From contig JAVHVE010000057.1 in NCBI GenBank assembly GCA_032160705.1, positions 180,596 to 244,595 on the forward strand: a stretch of 64,000 nucleotides of DNA. Direction: 5' to 3'. The translations under genes were made by a program, and so were the position numbers. Source of the stretch: QHXM01 sp032160705. Its GTDB lineage: Bacteria; Acidobacteriota; Blastocatellia; Pyrinomonadales; Pyrinomonadaceae. Positions 45,091 to 52,487 of the stretch are shown here, in pieces. The notes beneath the pieces were generated by a model that saw only the letters and a program-made list of their open reading frames with translations, was not told the origin of the DNA and did no database searches. Positions within the stretch are counted from its first letter, which is position 1. The number at the start of each line of letters is the position of its first letter.

Positions 45091-45106
45091 AGGAAGCCCC
45101 GTGCCA
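45091..45106 (-). promoter_or_regulatory. Sigma54-like promoter of the ABC ATPase
   Basis: On the minus strand the site reads TGGCACGGGGCTTCCT: a perfect -24 TGGCACG, then TTCC where consensus has TTGC. The leader to ATG 44906 would be about 175 nt. A regulator dyad lies 91 bp upstream at 45186-45207. The same TGGCACG-N4-TTCC form is found at 52234-52249. Confidence 0.55.
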
Positions 45107-45185
45107 CTTCCGAAAAATCATAGTTCCATTAAAACGCAGGGAATATCAGGGGAAATTAGGGGCGGGCGCGATTTAAGATTTCAGT

Positions 45186-45207
45186 TTCGGGACGACGTAA
45201 TCCCGAA
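45186..45207 (-). promoter_or_regulatory. Candidate enhancer dyad, site 3
   Basis: TTCGGGA-N8-TCCCGAA is a perfect 7-bp dyad. On the minus strand its core CGGGATTACGTCGTCCCG matches the sites at 52334 and 63408 at 14 of 18 positions. Its centre is about 91 bp upstream of the promoter TGGCAC. Confidence 0.6.
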
Positions 45208-45269
45208 TTTGGGAAAGAGGCGGCGGGCGGCGGACACCCTTGCGGATTCGTAACGGTTCGTCCCGGTCT

Positions 45270-45390
45270 GCCGCGTAGCGGCGTCATGACTTTAGCCCGG
45301 CGTTTCAACGCCGGGAGAAGAGCCACACACATTACGTCGCGTCAGCGACGTGTGAACAGCACGGCTAAAGTCATGACGCCGCTACGCGGC
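45270..45390. repeat. 121-bp palindromic repeat, family B
   Basis: Perfect 28-bp terminal inverted repeats (45270-45297 and 45363-45390, ending TGACTTTAGCC/GGCTAAAGTCA) enclose two hairpins: CCCGGCG-TTTCAA-CGCCGGG and ACGTCGC-GTCA-GCGACGT. Its TTTAGCC and GCGTTTCAACGC parts are shared with the element at 16593. It lies between the downstream kinase stop and the ATPase promoter region. Confidence 0.85.
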
Positions 45391-45419
45391 TGAGGAGCTG
45401 CGCGGATTTCCACTATTCT

Positions 45420-46826
45420 TCATATCGGCAGACGCAGGCGCGCGATGCAGCCACTACTTTCGTCGGCGCGGTTTTCCAGGGTGAGAGTGCCGCCATGCGC
45501 CTCGGCAATCTGGCGTGAGAGCACGAGTCCGATGCCTGAGCCTTCCGGCTTGGTCGTGAAGAACGGGACGAAGAGATTGGTCGGATTAGCTATCCCCAGA
45601 CCTTCGTCTTCGATCCACACCAGAACGCTCGCGCCGTTCGTGTTCCAGCCGAAGCGCACGCCGCCGCCAGTCGCCGACGCAGCGTCAACGGCGTTGCGCA
45701 GGATGTTGATGAGCAGTTGTTCAAGTTGGTCTGCGTCGGCGCGGACTGTCACGGGCGCGCCTGGCACGAGTTCTACGGGCGCGTGCGTTTCTAATTCTGC
45801 GACGCGCCGGACAATCGAGCCAACATCCACGGGCTTGATCTGCGGGGCGGGAAGGCGCGCGAGCCTGGCGTAAGAAGACATGAAGCGGCTCAAGGATTCG
45901 GCGCGCGCGGCGACTATCTTTAAGCCCCGCTCCACGTCTTCCTGCCAGTCGGCTGGGCGCGGGTGGCGCACGACGAGCGAAGTCAAACTCCCGGCGATGG
46001 ACTTGATCGGGGCGAGCGAGTTGTTCAACTCGTGGCCGAGCACGCGCACGAGGCGCTGCCACGCCTTCGCCTCCTCTTCGCGCAGCGGGCGATTCAGGTC
46101 TGCGAAGACGAGCAGCGTGTGCGGGCGACCGTGCTGGCGAAAACTGCTGCGACGCACTCCCCAGCGAGTGTTGGCGTTGCCGGGAAAAACTTGCTCGAAG
46201 GTATGTGTCGCTTCGCCATTCGTGCCGGTCGCGTGCTCGGCGCTGAAGCGCAGTGATTCGGCCAACTCCAATTCAGCGGCGGTGCGCCCGATGAGCCGCT
46301 CGGCGGGTTGCGCGAGCAGGCGCTCGCCAGCGCGGTTGACGAGTCGGAGCCTGTCCTCGTCGTCGAAGGCGAAGACCGCGACCTCAATCTCCGCCATCAC
46401 GGTGCGCAGGAGCGCCGTCGCCTCCATCGTGCCGACGCGCTGCTCGCGCATCGTCTCGCCGAGAGCGTTGATCTCGCTCATCACCTCGCCAAGCGCGTCA
46501 CGACTCCCGTGCCCGCGCGCCCGGATCGAGTAGTCGCCCTCGCGCAACGCGGCGAGCAGATTGGAGAGCGTTTGTAGCGGGCGGATGACCCGCGCCTGCA
46601 ACGCCAACGAGAAGCCGAGCCAGCACCCGATGACGAACACGGCCAGCGTCCAAAAGACTTTGGCAGAGTAGTCGCCCACCCACAGAAGCGCGAGCGCCAG
46701 CGCAAGCGCGGGCAGTCCGGCAGCGAGCGCCATCAAGAGGACGCGCCGCTCGTGGCTCAACGCAGGGCGGAGGGATGAGGGATGAGGGATGAGGCGATGC
46801 CGCTCGACTTTCCTTTCATCCCTCAT
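45420..46826 (-). CDS. NtrY-like sensor histidine kinase
   Basis: The product is about 468 residues with two TM segments (about 30-75), a HAMP domain, a PAS domain (about 135-235), HisKA with LGHELNNSLAPIKSIAGSL (HELNN form typical of NtrY-like kinases), and a HATPase domain (NILRNAVDAA, EDEGLGIA, GSGIGLVLS). It should phosphorylate the NtrC-type regulator ending 21 bp upstream. The start lies in a GGGATGA heptamer array that provides both GAGGG and ATG. ATG 46826 gives a leader made of repeat-encoded residues, and internal starts near 46757 (TTG) and 46733 (ATG) are alternatives. Confidence 0.9.
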   Translation of the reverse strand: MRDERKVERHRLIPHPSSLRPALSHERRVLLMALAAGLPALALALALLWVGDYSAKVFWTLAVFVIGCWLGFSLALQARVIRPLQTLSNLLAALREGDYSIRARGHGSRDALGEVMSEINALGETMREQRVGTMEATALLRTVMAEIEVAVFAFDDEDRLRLVNRAGERLLAQPAERLIGRTAAELELAESLRFSAEHATGTNGEATHTFEQVFPGNANTRWGVRRSSFRQHGRPHTLLVFADLNRPLREEEAKAWQRLVRVLGHELNNSLAPIKSIAGSLTSLVVRHPRPADWQEDVERGLKIVAARAESLSRFMSSYARLARLPAPQIKPVDVGSIVRRVAELETHAPVELVPGAPVTVRADADQLEQLLINILRNAVDAASATGGGVRFGWNTNGASVLVWIEDEGLGIANPTNLFVPFFTTKPEGSGIGLVLSRQIAEAHGGTLTLENRADESSGCIARLRLPI

Positions 46827-46850
46827 CCCTCATCCCTCATCCCTTCTTCA
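46768..46850. repeat. Heptamer-array inverted repeat between regulator and kinase genes
   Basis: Three copies of GGGATGA on the left pair with four copies of TCATCCC on the right, giving an approximately 24-bp near-perfect stem with a loop of about 26 nt. It spans the regulator stop and kinase start of the operon. Confidence 0.85.
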
Positions 46851-48212
46851 GGCTTCATACTTGGCTATGCGGCGGTAGAGCGCGCTCCGGCTCAAGCCCA
46901 AAGCCTCCGCCGCGAGGTTGACGTTGCCCCCGGAGCGCGCGAGCGCCTTTTGGATCAACAGCCGCTCGACCTCTTCCAAACTCATTTCTTCGATGCGCGT
47001 GCCTCCGCCCGCACCGCGCGGGACGGGCAGGCACAGGTCAGCCACTTGTATCACACTGCCGCGCGCCATCAAAACCGCCCGCTCGACGACATGATCCAAT
47101 TCACGGACGTTGCCCGGAAACGGGTGCGCGCGGAGCGCGTGGATGGCTGCCGAGTCGAAGCCGGTGATGTCTTTACGGTAACGCGCCGCATACGTTCGCA
47201 GGAAATGTTCGGCGAGCGGTTCCACGTCTTCGGGACGCTCGCCAAGCGGTGGGAGACGTATCTCGACGGTATTGAGGCGAAACAGCAAGTCCTGCCGGAA
47301 GCGCCCTTGCTTCACTTCCTCATTCACCTCGGCATTCGTCGCCGAAAGCACGCGCACGTTGACGCGGCGGGTTTGCGACGAGCCGACCGGCTCGAACTCA
47401 CCCGTCTCGATCACCCGCAGTAGTTTCGGCTGGAGGTTGATGGGCACGTTCGCGATTTCGTCGAGGAAGAGCGTGCCGCCGTCGGCCAGCTCGAATCGCC
47501 CGACGCGGTCGGAGCGCGCGTCGGTGAAAGCGCCTTTGACGTGGCCGAATAATTCGCTCTCGAACGTGCCCTCACTGAGCGCGCCCGCGTTGACCGTGAC
47601 GAGGGAACGCGCGGCGCGATCCGAAAGCGCGTGGAGCGTGCGCGCGACGACTTCTTTGCCCGTGCCGTTCTCGCCGGTAATGAGGACGTTGGCGTCCGAA
47701 GGCCCGATGCGGCTGAGGAGTTCGAGAACGGGCTGCATCGCCGGAGACTCGGCGATGAGCAGCGGCAACTTGCCTTGCGTGTCATCGCGAAGCTGCCGGT
47801 TCTCGGCTTCGAGCCGCGCGCCCTTTCGCAGCGCCCGCGAGAGTTCCAGTTGCGTGCCGAGGATCGTGAGCAAGCGCTGGTTGTCCCAGGGCTTCTGGAT
47901 GAAATCTTTCGCGCCCCGGCGAAGCGCCTCGACCGCAAGCTCGACCGTGCCCCACGCAGTCATCACGACGACGGGCAGCGTCGCGTCGAGCGCCTGAATG
48001 CTCGCGAGTAAGTCCAACCCCTCGCGGCCCGATGTGGTGTCGCGCGCGTAGTTGAGGTCAATCAACACGACGCCGTACTCACGCTTCGCGACGGCTTTGA
48101 GCACGTCCGCCGGTTGCATCACGGTCTCTGTTTCGTAACCCTCGCCTTTCAGCATGAGGCGTAAGGCTTCGAGCACGTCACGGTCGTCGTCGGCGATAAG
48201 TATACGCGGCAT
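46848..48212 (-). CDS. NtrC-family sigma54-dependent response regulator of the efflux cluster
   Basis: The 454-residue regulator has a receiver with VVLIDLNYAR (phospho-acceptor Asp in place) and DFIQKPW. The AAA+ domain has Walker A GENGTGKEV, Walker B LFLDEIA and R-finger region. The C-terminal Fis HTH includes GGNVNLAAEALGLSRSALYRR (landmark). The sigma54 contact loop is GAFTDA, not GAFTGA. It begins 3 bp after the TolC stop and is followed by its partner kinase. It is the likely binder of the dyads at 45186, 52334 and 63408 (inference), which would make its own operon autoregulated. Confidence 0.94.
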   Translation of the reverse strand: MPRILIADDDRDVLEALRLMLKGEGYETETVMQPADVLKAVAKREYGVVLIDLNYARDTTSGREGLDLLASIQALDATLPVVVMTAWGTVELAVEALRRGAKDFIQKPWDNQRLLTILGTQLELSRALRKGARLEAENRQLRDDTQGKLPLLIAESPAMQPVLELLSRIGPSDANVLITGENGTGKEVVARTLHALSDRAARSLVTVNAGALSEGTFESELFGHVKGAFTDARSDRVGRFELADGGTLFLDEIANVPINLQPKLLRVIETGEFEPVGSSQTRRVNVRVLSATNAEVNEEVKQGRFRQDLLFRLNTVEIRLPPLGERPEDVEPLAEHFLRTYAARYRKDITGFDSAAIHALRAHPFPGNVRELDHVVERAVLMARGSVIQVADLCLPVPRGAGGGTRIEEMSLEEVERLLIQKALARSGGNVNLAAEALGLSRSALYRRIAKYEA

Positions 48213-48215
48213 AAA

Positions 48216-50141
48216 TCATCTGTCCGTCGTCAGGTCGAAGACAACATTGTAAGTCGTGAGCATGGTCGCTGTCGCCTGCTGGAGGCTTGCGAGCGATTTG
48301 TTGTAATCGGTTTGAGCGCGCAGTTCCAGATTGCGTGCGTTTGTCAGAGCGTTCTCGCGCTGGAAGAGTAGAAACGTCGTCGAGCGCCCGACTGCGTAGA
48401 GACTCCGTTCGCCGTCGAGTTGGAGTTCGGCGCTGCGCCGCGCCTCGCGCGCGGCGAGCACTAACCGGCGTGATGTCTCCACGCCCTGCGCGGCGAGGCG
48501 CACTTCGGCCTCGACGATTTGCTCCTGCTTGGCCTCTGTGGCCACGAGTTGCTCGCGCTCGATCCGCGCCGTCGCCAGATCGGCACGCGCCCGGCGATTG
48601 CGGAATGGGATTTCGATCCGCACGCCGACGACGACGTTGCGCGTGCCTAAGCCGACAAGGTTGCGCAGCGTGCGCCCGTAGCCGCCAACTAGGGTTTCGG
48701 GCAGGACACCCGTCTCGGCGTTGACGCTCCCGGTCGGGACCACGGGGCTGCCCGCGAGTCCCGTCGTCGAAACCGTGGCTTCGATGTCCATGCGCGGGCG
48801 TGCCTGATTCTTGAAGTATTGTAAATCCAGATCGCTGATCTCCCGCTGCGTCTTGAGACGCGAGAGTTCGGGGCGATTGGCGCGTGCCTCCCTGAGCGCA
48901 TCGTCAAGATTGACCGGCGCGGCGTCAAACGTTGGCGTGTCAACCGGAATCAGCGCGGCAGACCATTCCGGCGCGAGCGGGTCGCGCAGGATGAGTAGCT
49001 TCAGAGCGATTTCGGCGGCGGCGAGGCGCTGCGACGAGGCGAGCAAATCCGATTCGCGCGTCGCGAGTTCGGTCTCGATCTCGGCGCGCTCGAACGGCGC
49101 GGAGCTTCCGGCTGCGATGCGCTGTTCGGTTTGCAGAAAGAGTGTCCGCGCCAGTTGCAGATTACTGGTGCGGTTCTGTTGGTCGCGGAGCGCAAAGACC
49201 AACTCCCAGTAGGCGCGCTGCACGTCGGCGATGACGCTCGTCGTCATCCGGCGAAAGTCGGCGTCCGACTGTTGCAGGCGCTTGCGCTGCACCCGGATCG
49301 AGTGGCGGTTAAGGTCAATCGCGCGGTTGCGCAGGAGCGGCTGCGTGAATGTCACGCCAAAGTTTGACGAGTAGAAAGGATTGAGCTGCGAGAAGGTCGA
49401 GCTGGTCGTCTCGCGCGTGTTGTTGAAGAAGAATTGGTACTGCCCGCCGCCCGTGCGAAAAGGTTTGACGACCGAGGCGTCGAAGTTCAAATCAGTCGTC
49501 GTCACTTTGCCTGAGCGGTCAGAGCCGCCGAGCGCGCTCGCAATGGGCGTGACGCGGTTGTTGAGCTGCGGGACGAAGCTGAAGACAGGGTCGTAGAGGG
49601 CCTCGAAAGAAACGAGCGCGCTCTCGGTGCGGCGCACGTCGCCGCGCGCGATCTCGATGTCGTTGTTATTCTCCAACGCACGCCGCACGGCTTCGTTGAG
49701 CGTCAGCGTCACCGTTCGGTCGTCCGAAATGCCGAGCCGCGCGAGACTAGGCAGCGGAGGCACGGAGCGCGACTTGAGTAGAGAGGTTAAAGGCAAAGAC
49801 TCATCCGCGCCGCCCGTCTGCCCCGGCGCGGGGGGCGTTGACGTGCTCTGCGGCGGCTCGTCGCGTGAAGGGGCGGGAGTCTCCTGCGGGGGCGCGACTC
49901 GCGGCGTCTGCGGCGCGGGGCGCTGTGTGCCGGGCGGCGTCGTCGGCGGGTTTTGTGCGGGCGCGCCGGGGCGGGTGGTCGCAGGGGCTGGCACGGGCGC
50001 GCCGGTTGAAGGCGGGCGCGTCGCATCTTGACGCGGCTCGGCACGGGGCGGTGTCTGCGCCATAGTCATCGAAGGGGCGACTCCGTAAGTCGCCAGCATC
50101 AGCGTCAGCATAGCGAATAACTTTTTCTTGCTTGTATTCAT
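48216..50141 (-). CDS. TolC-family outer-membrane efflux protein
   Basis: The 641-residue product has a signal peptide (about 1-29, ending MTMAQ) and a Pro/Thr/Gln-rich extension of about 110 residues. The two-repeat TolC/OEP fold follows: VTLTLNEAVRRALENNNDIEIARGDVRR, QPLLRNRAIDLNR, and later RANRPELSRLKTQREI and QEQIVEAEVRLAAQGVE as landmarks. It forms the outer-membrane duct for an adaptor-permease complex, here presumably the HlyD-type adaptor and ADOP permeases of the cluster. The long frame upstream to 50483 belongs to a dead permease (see 50167). The regulator follows by 3 bp. Confidence 0.9.
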   Translation of the reverse strand: MNTSKKKLFAMLTLMLATYGVAPSMTMAQTPPRAEPRQDATRPPSTGAPVPAPATTRPGAPAQNPPTTPPGTQRPAPQTPRVAPPQETPAPSRDEPPQSTSTPPAPGQTGGADESLPLTSLLKSRSVPPLPSLARLGISDDRTVTLTLNEAVRRALENNNDIEIARGDVRRTESALVSFEALYDPVFSFVPQLNNRVTPIASALGGSDRSGKVTTTDLNFDASVVKPFRTGGGQYQFFFNNTRETTSSTFSQLNPFYSSNFGVTFTQPLLRNRAIDLNRHSIRVQRKRLQQSDADFRRMTTSVIADVQRAYWELVFALRDQQNRTSNLQLARTLFLQTEQRIAAGSSAPFERAEIETELATRESDLLASSQRLAAAEIALKLLILRDPLAPEWSAALIPVDTPTFDAAPVNLDDALREARANRPELSRLKTQREISDLDLQYFKNQARPRMDIEATVSTTGLAGSPVVPTGSVNAETGVLPETLVGGYGRTLRNLVGLGTRNVVVGVRIEIPFRNRRARADLATARIEREQLVATEAKQEQIVEAEVRLAAQGVETSRRLVLAAREARRSAELQLDGERSLYAVGRSTTFLLFQRENALTNARNLELRAQTDYNKSLASLQQATATMLTTYNVVFDLTTDR

Positions 50142-50166
50142 CGTCCGTTCATTTCTGCGGCGCTGT

Positions 50167-50398
50167 TTACTCGTACCTGAGCGCCACCATCGGTCAACCT
50201 TCGGCGCGCGGCGCGCCGGAATGTAACTCGCCGTCGTTGCGACGAAAGCCAGCAGCAGCGCGTTCCCCAAACTAAAAATCGCGGTGTTGACGCCGATGCC
50301 GACGGCGAGCGACACGACCGCGACGAGCGTGAACGCGCGGCTCTTCGCTAACATCCGCGCGGCGAAACGAAACGAATGTCTTACCAGAGGTTTCTCAT
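50167..50398 (-). pseudogene. Collapsed ADOP permease remnant
   Basis: The frame starts as MRNLW followed by TAA (codon 6) where functional copies have MRTLWQD. After a frameshift it shows the first TM region (AARMLAKSRAFTLVAVVSLAVGIGVNTAIFSLGNALLL) and then jumps directly to the extreme C-terminus (YIPARRAPKVD). A further base loss precedes the usual ending. About 750 residues are missing. It lies between the phosphatase and TolC genes. Confidence 0.85.
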
Positions 50399-50422
50399 CG
50401 AGATTGCCCCTCGCCCTCGCGC

Positions 50423-52219
50423 TCACTTCACCCTCATGACGACGAACGTCAGGTCGTCGTGCTGCGTCGTGCGCGCCGACCACTCACGCACCAGACTCAC
50501 GACCTCGTCCCGCACCTCATCCGCAGACATGTGCGTGCAGGAAATGAGCGCCTCGCGCAGCCTGTCCTCACCGAACTCACGGCCTTCGCAGTCGAGCGAT
50601 TCCGTCAGGCCGTCAGTGAAAGCGACGAGCAAATCGCCCGCCTCCATCCGCACGGTCTCCTGCTGGTAATAACAATCGTCGAAGACGCCGAGCACGGGCC
50701 CGCCTGCCGTGAGTTCTCGTATCTCAAATGAATTCACACGAGAATTAAAATCCTCTGCGAAATTCATCTCTGCCGTCTCTGCTTCCAGCACGGCCACGCT
50801 CGCACAACTCCCGGATGCTCGCTTGGCAATCAATCCACCCGGCTCAGGTTTCCGATATGAGCCGCGGTCGTGGCCGGTTTGCGACGGGCTGTCTGCGAGG
50901 CTCCCGCAACAATGCTTAGCCCTGACCAAGAGCGGCGGGTTGTGTCCGGCGTTGACGTAGGTGAGCGTGCGCGCCCGTTCGTCGAACTGCGCGTAGAAGA
51001 ACGTCACGTAGCTCGCCGTGCCGGTCGAGCGGTGAACGAGACGATTCATCGTGCTGACTAACTCTGCCAACGAACGATTGTCGTCGCTCGTGCGGTAGTT
51101 CATTGTCTGGCTGCGTAGGCTTGCCTGCACGTTAGACATCAGGAGCGCCGCCGAGATGCCTTTGCCAGCCACGTCCGCCACAGCGATGCCAATCTGGCTA
51201 TCAGCGGGTGTGAGGAAATCGTAATAGTCGCCGCCGACTGCGCGCGCTGGCTCGCAAAAGGCCGCCAGCTCAAACGACTCCGACCGTGGCGCGCATTCGG
51301 GGAGCAGACGCTGCTGCACTTCGCGGGCGAGGGCGAGTTCTCGCCGCAACCCTTCCTCCGCTACCATCCGCTCGGTGAGTTTCGCGTTCTCGATGATGAA
51401 CGCTAGCTGACTCGCTACAGACATCAGCATCCGCTTGTCTTCTGCGGAATAATTCCTCTCGCCCTTCCGCAGGCCGAGCGAGAGGATACCGACGAGCCGT
51501 TCGCGGATAGTGATGCCGAGGATGAGACGCGCGTCAACCGCGTCGAGCGTTGCGCATTCGTGTTCGCGTTCCGCACGGCGAAGTGCGTCGGGCGAAGTGG
51601 CAGCCGCACGCCTCCACGTATCGAGGTCAGAGGGCGTCAATCCGAGCGGCGCGGTCAGCCCCCTCAGTCGTTTCACGATCAGCGCGTGCGCCGGGAGCGC
51701 ATGGCCTTTGGGCGCGTCGTTCGCCGCGCCGGGTTCGCGCTGCAACTCTTTCGACGAGACGCGGCACACGTAGTCGCCCGCAATATCGTCGCGCACGAAA
51801 ATCGAGACGTTGGTCGAGTGGAGCGCGTCGGCAATTTCTCTGACGACGAGTTCATAAATCTGTCCCGTGTTCGTCACGCCGCGCGCCGCCCGTCCGAGGT
51901 CGAAGAGGATGCGCCGCTCGTCGTAAGGCCGTAGTGAGGGGCGGCGGCTGAATCTCGCCAGCACCGCGCGGTTAACGTAGAAGTGGAGCAAGGCCAGGAG
52001 CGCCAAAGCCGCGAGCATGGCTAAGATGTCAGCGCGTCTACCGAAGCGGTCGAGGCTCGCGGCGCGGCTTCCCGTCAGCGCGACCGCGAGCGTGGCGCAC
52101 ACTGCGGCGGCTTCGGCGATCAGTAACGCGCGCGCGGGCTGTAGCCCCGCCGCTACCTTTCGGAACCGGCGGTCGAGCGGGATATAATATCTACGAAATA
52201 TGCGCCTGAGAGTTTTCAT
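50423..52219 (-). CDS. GAF and SpoIIE-type (PP2C) serine phosphatase, membrane-linked
   Basis: The 598-residue product has two TM segments near the N-terminus (about 30-90). A GAF domain follows (about 120-310), then a PPM/SpoIIE phosphatase domain (about 335-598) with AVGGDYYDFL, VADVAGKGISAALLMSN and AFTDGLTESLD, the acidic metal-binding motifs. It probably dephosphorylates a serine/threonine-phosphorylated partner such as an anti-sigma antagonist; none is encoded here. ATG 52219 has no good Shine-Dalgarno, and the upstream sigma54-like promoter would place transcription start about 4 nt before it. It heads the operon with TolC, regulator and kinase. Confidence 0.88.
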   Translation of the reverse strand: MKTLRRIFRRYYIPLDRRFRKVAAGLQPARALLIAEAAAVCATLAVALTGSRAASLDRFGRRADILAMLAALALLALLHFYVNRAVLARFSRRPSLRPYDERRILFDLGRAARGVTNTGQIYELVVREIADALHSTNVSIFVRDDIAGDYVCRVSSKELQREPGAANDAPKGHALPAHALIVKRLRGLTAPLGLTPSDLDTWRRAAATSPDALRRAEREHECATLDAVDARLILGITIRERLVGILSLGLRKGERNYSAEDKRMLMSVASQLAFIIENAKLTERMVAEEGLRRELALAREVQQRLLPECAPRSESFELAAFCEPARAVGGDYYDFLTPADSQIGIAVADVAGKGISAALLMSNVQASLRSQTMNYRTSDDNRSLAELVSTMNRLVHRSTGTASYVTFFYAQFDERARTLTYVNAGHNPPLLVRAKHCCGSLADSPSQTGHDRGSYRKPEPGGLIAKRASGSCASVAVLEAETAEMNFAEDFNSRVNSFEIRELTAGGPVLGVFDDCYYQQETVRMEAGDLLVAFTDGLTESLDCEGREFGEDRLREALISCTHMSADEVRDEVVSLVREWSARTTQHDDLTFVVMRVK

Positions 52220-52233
52220 CCGTTCAGGTCTTA

Positions 52234-52249
52234 TGGAAGCGGCGTGCCA
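52234..52249 (-). promoter_or_regulatory. Sigma54-like promoter of the phosphatase-TolC-regulator operon
   Basis: The minus-strand site reads TGGCACGCCGCTTCCA: perfect TGGCACG at -24, TTCC at -12. The expected start would leave a leader of only about 4 nt before ATG 52219. A dyad lies 93-94 bp upstream at 52334-52351. Confidence 0.5.
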
Positions 52250-52332
52250 CCCGCCGCTGGACACCAGCAATCGGTTAATTAAAGGAATTTTAAGCGGGTT
52301 TAGAGGAAGGCAGACGGCTCGCATGTCCGTTT

Positions 52333-52352
52333 GTGGGATTGCGCAGTCCCAC
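52333..52352 (-). promoter_or_regulatory. Candidate enhancer dyad, site 2
   Basis: GTGGGA-N8-TCCCAC is a near-palindrome. The 18-bp core TGGGATTGCGCAGTCCCA (52334-52351) is identical to site 1 at 63408-63425. Confidence 0.65.
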
Positions 52353-52487
52353 TATCGCAACGACCGCAAGTTGCGGACGCCTCGCGCCGGTTTGTGACAG
52401 CAACAGGGGCTTGTCTCAAATAAAACAGGTGTGCTCGCCGACGGGGGCGACGCCCTCGCGGACTGAGACCAACCCAGGCTTCGTGTG

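Noticed and set aside
48216..50483. Single 755-residue TolC-like protein
   Set aside because: The first 114 codons translate a decayed permease; a proper signal peptide starts at 50141, so the long frame is accidental.
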